32,655 nt of DNA, from positions 1 to 32,655 of the forward strand of contig JASBSV010000086.1 in NCBI GenBank assembly GCA_030148745.1. The letters run 5' to 3'. The position numbers and the translations under genes were made by a program. The stretch's first letter is position 1; each line of letters starts with the position of its first letter. The notes beneath the pieces were generated by a model, which was given only the letters and a program-made list of their open reading frames with translations, did no database searches and was not told the origin of the DNA. Below are positions 23,028 to 31,118 of the stretch, piece by piece. This DNA comes from Paracoccaceae bacterium (GTDB taxonomy: Bacteria; Pseudomonadota; Alphaproteobacteria; Rhodobacterales; Rhodobacteraceae).

Positions 23028-24563
23028 ATGACCCAACGCCTTGCCCGCCGCGCTGGCGGCCGCGCCGCCCGCCACGCCCTGCGTGCCGCCCCGCTTGCCG
23101 AAGATATCCGCCCCGTCCGCCCCGGCATGATCGGCGGGCGGTATAACCCGCTCAGCGATATTGATGTTCAGAACATTCACAATGCCGCCCTGACCGCCCT
23201 GGAAAAGATCGGGCTGGCCGATGCGCCTGAAACGGGGGTTGAGATCCTGACCGGTGCAGGCGCCATTCTGGGCGATGACGGGCGCATCCGTTTTTCCCGC
23301 GCGCTGGTCGAAGACATGCTGGCCCTTGCGCGCAAAGAGGTCACCCTGCACGCCCGCAACCCCGCACATGATCTGGATCTGCGCGGCACGCGGGTCTATT
23401 ACGGCACCGCCGGTGCGGCGGTCCATGTCGTCGATGTCGAAGCCAATGAATACCGCGAAAGCACGGTTCAGGACCTTTTCGATGCCGCCCGCATCGTTGA
23501 AACCCTTGATAACGTGCATTTCTTTCAGCGCCCCATGGTCTGCCGTGATATTGCTGACAATCGCGAAATGGACCTCAACACGATCTATGCGGCCTGTTCT
23601 GGCACCACCAAACATGTCGGCACCTCCTTTACCGAGCCTGCCTTTGTCGCCCCGGCGCTTGAGATGCTGCATATGATGGCGGGGGGCGAGGATGAATGGC
23701 GCGCCCGCCCCTTCGTTTCAAACTCGAACTGTTTTGTCGTCCCGCCGATGAAATTTGCCACTGAAAGCTGTCGGGTGATGGAGGAATGCATTCGCGGCGG
23801 CATGCCGGTTCTGCTCTTGTCGGCCGGTCAGGCGGGCGCCACCGCCCCCGCCCCGATTGCCGGTGCCATCGTTCAGGCGGTGGCCGAATGTCTGGCGGGC
23901 CTTGTCTATGTCAACGCCATGGCACCGGGGCATCCGGCGGTCTTTGGCACATGGCCCTTTGTCAGCGATTTGCGCACCGGCGCGATGTCGGGCGGATCTG
24001 GCGAACAGGCGCTCTTGACGGCGGGCTGCGCGCAGATGCACCGCTTTTACGGGCTGCCCGGCGGGGCGGCGGCGGGGATTGCCGATGCCAAGATGCCGGA
24101 TATGCAGGCCGGCTGGGAACAGGCGACATCCAATGTCATGGCCGGTCTGGCGGGCCTGAACATGGTTTATGAGGCGGTTGGCATGCATGCCTCGCTTTTG
24201 GGGTTCTGTCTGGAATCGCTGATATTGGGCGACGATATGCTGGGGCAGGTGCAACGATGTGTGCGCGGCATCGAGGTGACAGAGGATACGCTTAGCCTTG
24301 AGACGATGCGCGCCACCTGTATCGGCGGGCCGGGCCATTATCTGGGCAGCGATCAGACCCTGTCGCTGATGCAGACGGAATATATCTATCCCAGGATCGG
24401 CGACCGCACCTCGCCCAAGGAATGGGCCGAGATCGGCAAGCCCAATCTTTTGCGCAACGCCACCGCGCGCAAAGAGGCTATTCTGGCCATGGCCGCCACC
24501 GCAGCTTTCCCGCCAGATATTGACCGGGCGATCCGCAAGGCCTTTGCCATCCACCTGCCCTGA
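23028..24563 (+). CDS. Trimethylamine methyltransferase family protein (MttB superfamily, no pyrrolysine)
   Basis: A 511-residue corrinoid-dependent methyltransferase of the MttB/MtgB family. Recognisable blocks are RPGMIGGRYNPLSD, GTAGAAVHVVDVEANEYRES, DNVHFFQRPMVCRDIADNRE, SGGSGEQALL, GMHASLLGFCLES and DRTSPKEWAE. The frame has no internal TAG, so it belongs to the non-pyrrolysine branch, which includes glycine-betaine methyltransferases (MtgB); these transfer a methyl group from a quaternary amine to a corrinoid protein. No corrinoid-binding partner or reactivator is next to it, so the substrate is open. The first 25 residues are a basic, low-complexity extension. The start has AAGGA 7 nt upstream. 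It is followed by an SDR gene on the same strand. Confidence 0.9.
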   Translation: MTQRLARRAGGRAARHALRAAPLAEDIRPVRPGMIGGRYNPLSDIDVQNIHNAALTALEKIGLADAPETGVEILTGAGAILGDDGRIRFSRALVEDMLALARKEVTLHARNPAHDLDLRGTRVYYGTAGAAVHVVDVEANEYRESTVQDLFDAARIVETLDNVHFFQRPMVCRDIADNREMDLNTIYAACSGTTKHVGTSFTEPAFVAPALEMLHMMAGGEDEWRARPFVSNSNCFVVPPMKFATESCRVMEECIRGGMPVLLLSAGQAGATAPAPIAGAIVQAVAECLAGLVYVNAMAPGHPAVFGTWPFVSDLRTGAMSGGSGEQALLTAGCAQMHRFYGLPGGAAAGIADAKMPDMQAGWEQATSNVMAGLAGLNMVYEAVGMHASLLGFCLESLILGDDMLGQVQRCVRGIEVTEDTLSLETMRATCIGGPGHYLGSDQTLSLMQTEYIYPRIGDRTSPKEWAEIGKPNLLRNATARKEAILAMAATAAFPPDIDRAIRKAFAIHLP

Positions 24564-24632
24564 GGCACCTCTGGACACCGCCTGCCGCCTGCGATCAAAT
24601 CGCGCGGAAATTGTGGTAAAGAAGGATGCAGG

Positions 24633-25388
24633 ATGCAGATCACGGAAACCATGGCGATTGTAACGGGCGGCGCGTCGGGCCTGGGTGAGGCGACGGCACG
24701 TCATTTCCGGCAAAAGGGCGCAAAAGTTGCGATCCTCGACCGCGACCGCGACCGCGGGGCAGCCGTTGCCGCCGAGATCGGCGCAAGTTTTGCCGAGGTC
24801 GATGTGACCGGCGAAACCTCGGTCGCCAGCGCCATATCCGCGGCCAAAGAGGCACTGGGCGGGCTGAATGCGGTGGTTAATTGCGCCGGTATCGTCACCG
24901 GCAACCGCATTCTGGGCAAGAAAGGGGTTCATCCGCTTGAACCCTTTGAGCGCACGATCGGGATCAATCTGATCGGCAGTTTCAATGTTCTGCGGCTGGC
25001 CGCGCAGGCGATGGAGGGCAACCAGCCCGACGAGGACGGCGCGCGCGGGGTTATCATCAACACCGCATCGATTGCCGCGATGGAAGGTCAGGCCGGACAG
25101 GCCGCCTATTCGGCCTCCAAGGCCGGTGTGGCGGGGATGACCCTGCCGGTTGCGCGCGATCTGGCGCGGCAGGGTATCCGCGTGATGGCGATTGCGCCGG
25201 GCATCTTCATGACGCCCATGCTGGAAAGTCTGGGGCCCGAGGCGCTGGCTGATCTGTCGGCAAAGGTAACCTTTCCCAAACGTCCCGGGCGGGCGCAGGA
25301 GTTTGCCCATCTGGCGCAGACGATTATCGAATGCGGCTATCTCAACGGTGAGGTGATCCGCATCGACGGCGCCCTGAGGCTGACGTGA
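24633..25388 (+). CDS. SDR family dehydrogenase, HSD17B10 (3-hydroxyacyl-CoA dehydrogenase type 2)-like
   Basis: A 251-residue short-chain dehydrogenase using NAD+. The cofactor motif is TGGASGLG (11-18), the NAG motif is VNCAGI, and the catalytic Tyr159 and Lys163 sit in YSASK. The segments [37 protein letters not shown] and [11 protein letters not shown] match the type 2 hydroxyacyl-CoA dehydrogenase (HSD10) subgroup closely, so oxidation of a 3-hydroxy(2-methyl)acyl-CoA in fatty-acid or isoleucine breakdown is likely. The ATG at 24633 is preferred; an ATG at 24626 is out of frame. It lies 69 nt after the MttB-family gene and may be co-transcribed with it, though no metabolic link is evident. 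Confidence 0.9.
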   Translation: MQITETMAIVTGGASGLGEATARHFRQKGAKVAILDRDRDRGAAVAAEIGASFAEVDVTGETSVASAISAAKEALGGLNAVVNCAGIVTGNRILGKKGVHPLEPFERTIGINLIGSFNVLRLAAQAMEGNQPDEDGARGVIINTASIAAMEGQAGQAAYSASKAGVAGMTLPVARDLARQGIRVMAIAPGIFMTPMLESLGPEALADLSAKVTFPKRPGRAQEFAHLAQTIIECGYLNGEVIRIDGALRLT

Positions 25389-25417
25389 GGATCACCGTGT
25401 AACGCGCTGTTAAATCG

Positions 25418-27223
25418 TCATTCTGCGCGTTCAAGAAGGGTCAGCCACTCTTCCTCGGCGGCATCCAGCGCGGCCTGACGGGCGACCAGCGCGTCGGTGG
25501 CTTTCTGAAACTTTGCCGGCTCGCGGGTGAACAGCTCGGGGTCGGACAGAAACTCGGTCAGTTTGGCGATTTCAGCCTCAAACCTTTCGATCTCGCCCGG
25601 CAGCGCCTCCAGCCGGTGCTTTTCGGTAAAGCTCAGGCCGGCCGCGGAATCAGCAGTAGAAGGCTTATCCTTTTCTTTCTTTTTTCGTACCTTAGGGGAC
25701 GTTTGTGATGTATCGTCCTTACCCCGCTGCGCACGGTAATCCGACCAGCCACCCGCATAGACCGTGGCGCGCCCGTCGCCTTCCATGGCGATGGTGGTCG
25801 TGGCGACACGGTCCAGAAAGTCACGGTCGTGACTGACCAGAAGGACGGTGCCCTCGTAATCGCCCAAAAGCTCCTGCAACAGGTCCAGCGATTCGACGTC
25901 AAGATCATTGGTCGGCTCGTCCAGCACCAGAAGGTTGCTTTCGCGCGCCATGAGCTTGGCCAGCAAAAGCCGCGCCTTCTCCCCGCCCGAAAGGGAGCGG
26001 ACCGGCGCGCGCGCCTGTGCGTCGGTGAACAGAAAATCCTTGAGATACCCCACCACATGACGCGGGGCGCCGCGCACTATCACCTGATCGGCCTTGCCCG
26101 AAACCGCCATATCCTTGTCGCCGACAAGGCTTTCCCAAAGGCTTTTGTCCGGGTCGAGTGCCGCGCGGTTCTGGTCGAACACCGCCATATCCAGCTTGGT
26201 GCCCAGCTTTACACTGCCCTCGTCTGGCGCGATCTCGCCGGTCAGCATCTTCAGAACCGTGGTCTTGCCCACCCCGTTGGGCCCCACAAAGGCCACGCGG
26301 TCGCCGCGCTGAACGGTCAGGGAAAAGGGCCGCAAAATCTCGCGCTGGCCAAAGCGCTTGGCGATGCCATGCGCCTCGATCACCTTCTTGCCGGAGGTTT
26401 GCGCACTGCCCAGCGCCATATTGGCCGTGCCCTGACGTTTGATCATATCGGCGCGGGTTGCGCGCAGATCGGCCAGCGCGCGCACCCGGCCCTGATTGCG
26501 CTTGCGCCGGGCCGAGATGCCTTCGACCGCCCAGCGGGCCTCGGCCTTGATCTTGCGGTTCAGTTTGTGGCGCGCGTCATCTTCTTCGGCCCAGATCTTG
26601 TCGCGCCATGCCTCGAAGGCCTTGAAACCCTGCTCCTGACGGCGCACGACGCCCCGGTCGATCCACAGGGTGGCGCGGGTCAGCGCGTTCAGAAAAGCGC
26701 GGTCGTGGCTGATCAGGACGAATGCGGCCTGGGTCGCCGACAGCTCCCCCTCGAGCCAGCCGATGGCCTCGATATCCAGATGGTTGGTCGGCTCGTCCAG
26801 CAGCATCAGCTCGGGCGCTTCGGCCAGAAGCTTGGCCAGCGCCGCGCGCCGACGCTCACCGCCCGAGGCGGTCGCCACATCGCCTGCGGGGTCGAATTTG
26901 AGCCCGTGGGCCACGGCCTCGACCTTATAGTCCTGACCGGGTTCAAGCGCGCTGGAGGCGAAATCGCCGAGGGTTGCAAAGCCCGAAAGATCGGGGTCCT
27001 GCTCCATATAGCCAACGGATGTCTGCGGGGCGAGGACGCGGTCGCCGCGGTCCGCCTCTACCAGACCGGCCATGACCTTCATCAGGGTCGATTTGCCCGA
27101 CCCGTTGCGCCCCACCAGCGCCACGCGATCGCGGTCCTGCACGACAAGGTTCAGCCCGTCGAAAACAGGGTCGCCGCCGAAGGTCAGCGAAATATCGGAA
27201 AGTTGCAAAAGAGGTGCCGCCAT
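25418..27223 (-). CDS. uup: ABC-F family ATPase, Uup-like
   Basis: A 601-residue soluble protein with two ATP-binding cassettes and no membrane segments. The first has Walker A GRNGSGKST (38-46), signature ASGGERRR and Walker B LMLLDEPTNHLD; the second has GPNGVGKTT, LSGGEKAR and LLVLDEPTNDLD. The linker between them is typical of ABC-F proteins, which act on ribosomes. A C-terminal charged coiled-coil segment (about 535-600; EKHRLEALPGEIERFEAEI and on) marks the Uup branch, linked in E. coli to suppression of transposon excision and to DNA/ribosome binding. A lysine-rich hinge (KVRKKKEKDKPST) precedes it. The gene stands alone; olsB lies 84 nt away on the same strand. Confidence 0.93.
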   Translation of the reverse strand: MAAPLLQLSDISLTFGGDPVFDGLNLVVQDRDRVALVGRNGSGKSTLMKVMAGLVEADRGDRVLAPQTSVGYMEQDPDLSGFATLGDFASSALEPGQDYKVEAVAHGLKFDPAGDVATASGGERRRAALAKLLAEAPELMLLDEPTNHLDIEAIGWLEGELSATQAAFVLISHDRAFLNALTRATLWIDRGVVRRQEQGFKAFEAWRDKIWAEEDDARHKLNRKIKAEARWAVEGISARRKRNQGRVRALADLRATRADMIKRQGTANMALGSAQTSGKKVIEAHGIAKRFGQREILRPFSLTVQRGDRVAFVGPNGVGKTTVLKMLTGEIAPDEGSVKLGTKLDMAVFDQNRAALDPDKSLWESLVGDKDMAVSGKADQVIVRGAPRHVVGYLKDFLFTDAQARAPVRSLSGGEKARLLLAKLMARESNLLVLDEPTNDLDVESLDLLQELLGDYEGTVLLVSHDRDFLDRVATTTIAMEGDGRATVYAGGWSDYRAQRGKDDTSQTSPKVRKKKEKDKPSTADSAAGLSFTEKHRLEALPGEIERFEAEIAKLTEFLSDPELFTREPAKFQKATDALVARQAALDAAEEEWLTLLERAE

Positions 27224-27307
27224 GGCAGCGAGCTATGCGCAGGGCGCGCGGGCGTCAACACCCGGCGTGCATCGGCGGAGATGAAATCGCCCCTTCCCCG
27301 GCGGCGG

Positions 27308-28039
27308 CTATCCAGCCACCGCGCGCAACAGCCGGGCCCGCACCGGCGGCACCGCTTTGATCTCGAGCCCGGTAAAGACGTGGAGCGTGTTCATATCGGC
27401 GTCCACCACCGCATGGTCCGACACCCAGCCGCCCATCACCAGATAGCTGCGCAGCAGCGGCGGCATCGCCAGCATCGCGCGGCGCCCGTCGACCTTACGG
27501 CGCAGATCCCCGGCAAAGCGAAAGACCCGCGGCGCCTTGACCCGCGGCAGCCAGCGCTTGGGCGCCAGATGCCGCGCGCCGATCCAGGCAAAAGCGTCGC
27601 CATAGGGCTCGGCGCGGGTGCCTTCGAAAGACGAGCAGCCAAACAGCATCTCGACCCCTTCGTCATCGACCAGCCGCGTCAGCGCGCCCCATGCCACGCG
27701 CAGGATATCGGGATCATGCACATCGGGATGCAGACAAAAGCGGCCCATTTCCATCATCGGCCCGGCAAAGCGCTCCAGTGCCGAAAGGTCATAGAACTGT
27801 GCCGAATAGCTCTGGCCGATGGCGGCGCCGCTTTCCAGCTTGAGCAGGCGGAAACAGGCCACCAGACGCCCGTCCTTCACCTCTTCGATCAGGATATGAC
27901 GGCAAAGCTCATCAAAACGGTCACTGTCACAGCCCGCAGATTTGCGGAACGCAAGATGGCGCAACCCCTGAGCCGCGGCAATATCTGCCGGTCCCTCGGC
28001 GCAGCGCGCGCCATAGCGGCCTTTCGTGAACCCGCGCAT
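27308..28039 (-). CDS. GNAT-fold N-acyltransferase, OlsB-like (ornithine lipid synthesis)
   Basis: A 243-residue acyltransferase. OlsB transfers a 3-hydroxyacyl chain from acyl-ACP to the alpha-amino group of ornithine, the first step of ornithine-lipid synthesis. Matches to the family (from memory of rhizobial OlsB) include FMEMGRFCLHPDVH-type wording (here MEMGRFCLHPDV), MLFGCSSFEGT, and MPPLLRSYLVMGGWVSDHAVVD with the NT pair downstream. The length fits. The partner olsA, often adjacent, is not next to it: uup follows and msrB diverges upstream. Ornithine-lipid synthesis would therefore need olsA elsewhere, or the substrate may differ. The start is ATG at 28039, with GGGGGTG upstream. Confidence 0.8.
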   Translation of the reverse strand: MRGFTKGRYGARCAEGPADIAAAQGLRHLAFRKSAGCDSDRFDELCRHILIEEVKDGRLVACFRLLKLESGAAIGQSYSAQFYDLSALERFAGPMMEMGRFCLHPDVHDPDILRVAWGALTRLVDDEGVEMLFGCSSFEGTRAEPYGDAFAWIGARHLAPKRWLPRVKAPRVFRFAGDLRRKVDGRRAMLAMPPLLRSYLVMGGWVSDHAVVDADMNTLHVFTGLEIKAVPPVRARLLRAVAG

Positions 28040-28140
28040 CCTGCACCCCCTTACTGGACAGGCGATGATTTGACTCTAAATATGCGATGAGGCCAGTTTC
28101 CGCACAAGTCGTGACAATGGCGTGACCGGAGGAGAATATT

Positions 28141-28533
28141 TTGGAAAAGATCGTCAAATCCGAAACCGAATGGAAAGAGCAGCTCTCTGATCTGGCCTAT
28201 AAGGTCACGCGCAAACACGCCACCGAGCGCGCCTTTACCCATGATGACTTCCCAAAAGAGCCGGGGGTTTTCACCTGCGTGTGCTGCGGCGCCGAGCTTT
28301 TCGATCAGGCGACGAAATTCGACAGCGGTTCGGGCTGGCCGTCGTTTTACGCGCCGCTGGACCCGCAGATGGTGGGCGAGAAATCCGACAACAGCTGGCT
28401 GATGCGGCGCACCGAGGTGCATTGCAACCGCTGTCAGGCACATCTGGGTCATGTGTTTCCCGACGGCCCCGCGCCTACCGGGCTGCGCTATTGCATCAAC
28501 GGGGTCGCATTGGGCTTTCGCCCGGCCGATTAG
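28141..28533 (+). CDS. msrB: Peptide-methionine (R)-S-oxide reductase
   Basis: A 130-residue enzyme that reduces methionine R-sulfoxide residues in damaged proteins. Zinc is held by two CxxC pairs (Cys46/Cys49 and Cys95/Cys98), and the catalytic nucleophile is Cys118 in RYCIN; GSGWPSF and HLGHVFPDGP are signature stretches. All key residues are present. The start is TTG at 28141, with GGAGGAG 6 nt upstream. Its TAG overlaps the TAA of the opposing bamE gene by four nucleotides, so the two convergent genes have interlocked ends with no separate terminator. Confidence 0.96.
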   Translation: MEKIVKSETEWKEQLSDLAYKVTRKHATERAFTHDDFPKEPGVFTCVCCGAELFDQATKFDSGSGWPSFYAPLDPQMVGEKSDNSWLMRRTEVHCNRCQAHLGHVFPDGPAPTGLRYCINGVALGFRPAD

Positions 28534-28991
28534 CGCGGGCTGGCGCCATCCACAAACTGGCCGGCACTGAAGTTTCCAAGGTTACCCAGAAGCTGACGCA
28601 GGAAGGATACCCCCTTGGTATTGCTGTCAGTTACGCGCCGCGACAGGGCGATGATCCGGCCATCTTTTTGGGTGAAGCGTTCGATGTTTTCGACCACGCC
28701 GGCCTTGTCAAAGGTGATCGCCACAACCTGACGGTCAATCTCCTCCGGAGCGCGATAGGCGAAATTTTTCCACCTGCTGCGCACATAGTAATAACCGCTG
28801 TCTTTCAGCACCCCGGTAGCCGTCGGGCTTCCGATCGACGAGGCCACGGTATCGCGCGTGTCGACCCCCACGGTCAGCCCCTCAAGATCGGCATCGCTGG
28901 GGACATAGCCATGATTTTGGAAGGTCGCGGCACAGCCCGACACAAAAAGAAAAACTGCACAGAGCTTGAAAAAGCCTTTTAGTCTTGCCAT
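28530..28991 (-). CDS. bamE: Outer membrane protein assembly factor BamE
   Basis: A 153-residue lipoprotein of the SmpA/OmlA family, a small subunit of the BAM complex that inserts beta-barrels into the outer membrane. The signal peptide ends in a lipobox, VSGC (Cys20 lipidated). The mature domain has the family pattern: GLTVGVDTRDTVASSIGSP, then YYYVRSRWKNFAYRAPEE and VVAITFDKAGVVENIERF. The ATG at 28991 is chosen; an in-frame GTG at 28997 is just upstream. It diverges from yceD across an 82-nt gap with a palindrome. Its stop overlaps msrB. Confidence 0.93.
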   Translation of the reverse strand: MARLKGFFKLCAVFLFVSGCAATFQNHGYVPSDADLEGLTVGVDTRDTVASSIGSPTATGVLKDSGYYYVRSRWKNFAYRAPEEIDRQVVAITFDKAGVVENIERFTQKDGRIIALSRRVTDSNTKGVSFLRQLLGNLGNFSAGQFVDGASPR

Positions 28992-29020
28992 TCCCACTTT
29001 CTCGCCACCCTGTGACTTGC

Positions 29021-29038
29021 CTGTAAACCCGCTTACAG
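29021..29038. promoter_or_regulatory. CTGTAA-N6-TTACAG inverted repeat between bamE and yceD
   Basis: Perfect six-base arms with a six-base centre, midway in the 82-nt divergent region. It could be an operator shared by both genes or a short stem in the yceD leader. No regulator can be named. Confidence 0.45.
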
Positions 29039-29073
29039 AAGGAACGGGGCCGGTTCAAGAAAGGAAGCACCCG

Positions 29074-29640
29074 ATGAGTGAGCAGCCACTGAGCCAAATT
29101 CTGCGCCTTGCGGACCTTCCCAAGCGCAAGAAAACCGCATTTTCACTGACGCCCGAGGCCCCAGAACGCCAGAAACTGGCGCAGGCGCTGGGAATATCGT
29201 TGGTCAAAAAGCTCGATTTCCGGGGCGATCTGACCCCGCTTGACGGGCAGGACTGGCAATTATCCGCCCGGTTGGGCGCCACGGTGGTTCAGCCCTGTGT
29301 CGTGACACTGGCGCCGGTAACGACGCGGATCGATGTCGATGTCGACCGCAAATATCTGGCCCGCGCGGCGGAAAGCGCGCGACACGAGCCCGATGCGCCC
29401 GATCGCGAAATTCCCGAAGATGTCACGATTGAGCCTTTGCCCGCCTCGCTCGATCTGGGTCAGGTGGCTTTTGAGGCGCTTGCGCTCAACCTGCCCGATT
29501 ACCCGCGCGCACCGGACGCCGGGCTGGGCGAGGCGGTTTTCGCCGAACCGGGAATCGACCCGCTGAAAGATAGTGATCTTAAACCCTTTGCCGGGCTCGC
29601 CGAATTGCGTAATAAGCTGAACAAAGACGAGGATGAATGA
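29074..29640 (+). CDS. yceD: YceD family protein (DUF177)
   Basis: A 188-residue protein of the DUF177/YceD family, encoded next to rpmF in most bacteria and implicated in 23S rRNA or ribosome maturation; the biochemistry is not settled. LSARLGATVVQPCVVTLAPV contains the family's PC-type motif, with one conserved cysteine, and the C-terminal stretch LGQVAFEALALNLPDYPRAP is the second conserved block. The acidic end (NKDEDE) is typical. The ATG at 29074 follows AAAGGAAG by about 6 nt. A 20-nt imperfect palindrome begins directly at the stop and rpmF starts 151 nt downstream. Confidence 0.9.
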   Translation: MSEQPLSQILRLADLPKRKKTAFSLTPEAPERQKLAQALGISLVKKLDFRGDLTPLDGQDWQLSARLGATVVQPCVVTLAPVTTRIDVDVDRKYLARAAESARHEPDAPDREIPEDVTIEPLPASLDLGQVAFEALALNLPDYPRAPDAGLGEAVFAEPGIDPLKDSDLKPFAGLAELRNKLNKDEDE

Positions 29641-29660
29641 TCCGCGGGCGCGCCTGCGGA
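29641..29660. repeat. 20-nt near-palindrome directly after yceD
   Basis: TCCGCGGG-CGCG-CCTGCGGA forms an 8-bp stem with one G-T pair. It starts at the first base after the yceD stop. No T tract follows on the plus strand, so it may stabilise the 3' end rather than terminate. The remaining 130 nt before rpmF contain TATAAG (29710-29715), a plausible -10 without a good -35. Confidence 0.5.
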
Positions 29661-29791
29661 AAAACACTTGCGCCGGGGTCGAATCTGAGTATGTTCGCGC
29701 CCTCTTGCATATAAGCCGGCAGAACGGGGCAATACGGCCCTTTTGCCTAAGAAAACCGGGGTCGAACGCCCCCAAAACCCGAGGTTGAGAC

Positions 29792-30001
29792 ATGGCTGTC
29801 CCTCAGAATAAAATCACCCGCTCGCGCCGCAACATGCGCCGGGCACATGATGCACTGGTGGCGGGTAACCCTGACGAGTGCTCGAACTGCGGCGAGCTGA
29901 AGCGCCCGCACCACGTTTGCGGGGCCTGTGGCCATTACGACAACCGCGAAGTTGTCGCACAGCAGGCGGACGTAGATCTTGATGACGAGGACGCCGCGTA
30001 A
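29792..30001 (+). CDS. rpmF: 50S ribosomal protein L32
   Basis: A 69-residue L32, zinc-ribbon form. The N-terminus [19 protein letters not shown] is the standard L32 start, and the four zinc cysteines are Cys30, Cys33, Cys43 and Cys46 (CSNC, CGAC). The extra acidic tail (DLDDEDAA) is common in alphaproteobacteria. The retained zinc site means this is the C+ form. plsX follows 22 nt downstream, linking ribosome synthesis to membrane lipid synthesis, as in many bacteria. Confidence 0.97.
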   Translation: MAVPQNKITRSRRNMRRAHDALVAGNPDECSNCGELKRPHHVCGACGHYDNREVVAQQADVDLDDEDAA

Positions 30002-30023
30002 CCAGCGGCGCCCTTCGCGGGTC

Positions 30024-31118
30024 ATGACCGACGCGACATCCAACTCACAACGGTTTGTTATATCCGTCGACGCCATGGGCGGCGACCGTGGCCCCGGTAC
30101 AGTGGTGGCGGGGCTTGCGCAATCGGCGGCCAAGAACGCTCAGATCAGCTTCATTCTGCACGGAAACGCAGCGACCCTGAAACCATTGGTCGCGCGGCGC
30201 AAGGTACTTGCCGGGCGGGTCGAGATCCGTCACGCCGATGAGGTCGTGACGATGGACGCAAAGCCCAGTCAGGTGATGCGCAACGGCAAGAACACCTCGA
30301 TGTGGTCAACCATAGAGGCGGTGCGCGAGGGCGATGCGCATGTGGCTGTCTCATGCGGCAATACCGGCGCGCTGATGGCGGTGTCGATGCTGCGGCTGCG
30401 GCGGCTGCCGGGGATCAACCGGCCGGCGATTGCCTGTCTTTGGCCATCGCGCAATCCCGGCGGGTTCAACATCATGCTGGATGTGGGCGCCGATGTGCGC
30501 GCCGATGAACATGATCTGGCGCAATACGCCCTTATGGGCGCTTCCTATTCGCGCAACGGGCTTGGCATTCAGCGCCCGCGCGTGGGGCTTTTGAACGTCG
30601 GCACCGAAGAGAATAAGGGCCGGCCCGAGCTGAAGGCGGCCAATGAGTTGATCAGCGGCCTGGCCGACGATGCCAATTTCGATTATCTGGGCTTTGTCGA
30701 GGGCGGCGATATCCCGTCGCAGCGCGTCGATGTGGTGGTGACCGACGGTTTCACCGGCAATATCGCCCTGAAGACCGGCGAAGGCACCGCAAGCATGATC
30801 AGCCATTTCCTGAAACAGGCGTTCAAGGCCACGCCGCTGTCGCGAATCGCGGCGCTTCTTGCGGTGACCTCTTTGCGGCGGCTGACCAAGCGGATCGATC
30901 CGCGCCGGGTCAATGGCGGGGTCTTTCTGGGCCTGAATGGGACCGTGATCAAATCGCATGGATCGGCTGATTCCACTGGTGTAGCGGCGGCGATCAAGCT
31001 TGCCTTCACCCTGGCCCAGTCCGGTTTCACCGAACGTCTGGCGGCACGTGTTGCAACTTCTGCCGCAGCGCGTTTAGATGAACCTCCAGAGGGGCTGAGG
31101 GACAATAACACATCATGA
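30024..31118 (+). CDS. plsX: Phosphate acyltransferase PlsX
   Basis: A 364-residue peripheral membrane enzyme that makes acyl-phosphate from acyl-ACP for glycerol-3-phosphate acylation by PlsY. The start of the conserved core is VISVDAMGGDRGP (12-24); SCGNTGALMA, NPGGFNIMLDVGA and GVFLGLNGTVIKSHGSAD are family signatures. The length is slightly above average owing to a divergent C-terminus. The ATG at 30024 is preferred over the in-frame ATG at 29979 inside rpmF. Its TGA overlaps the fabH ATG by 4 nt, so the two are coupled. Confidence 0.97.
   Translation: MTDATSNSQRFVISVDAMGGDRGPGTVVAGLAQSAAKNAQISFILHGNAATLKPLVARRKVLAGRVEIRHADEVVTMDAKPSQVMRNGKNTSMWSTIEAVREGDAHVAVSCGNTGALMAVSMLRLRRLPGINRPAIACLWPSRNPGGFNIMLDVGADVRADEHDLAQYALMGASYSRNGLGIQRPRVGLLNVGTEENKGRPELKAANELISGLADDANFDYLGFVEGGDIPSQRVDVVVTDGFTGNIALKTGEGTASMISHFLKQAFKATPLSRIAALLAVTSLRRLTKRIDPRRVNGGVFLGLNGTVIKSHGSADSTGVAAAIKLAFTLAQSGFTERLAARVATSAAARLDEPPEGLRDNNTS

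Noticed and set aside
23718-25310. A 530-codon open frame on the minus strand
   Set aside because: Antisense to the MttB-family and SDR genes; no motifs and a low-complexity basic composition.
25829-28090. A 753-codon open frame on the plus strand
   Set aside because: It runs antisense through uup and olsB, both of which have full family motifs; the composition (His/Arg/Gln-rich) is that of a reversed GC-rich gene.
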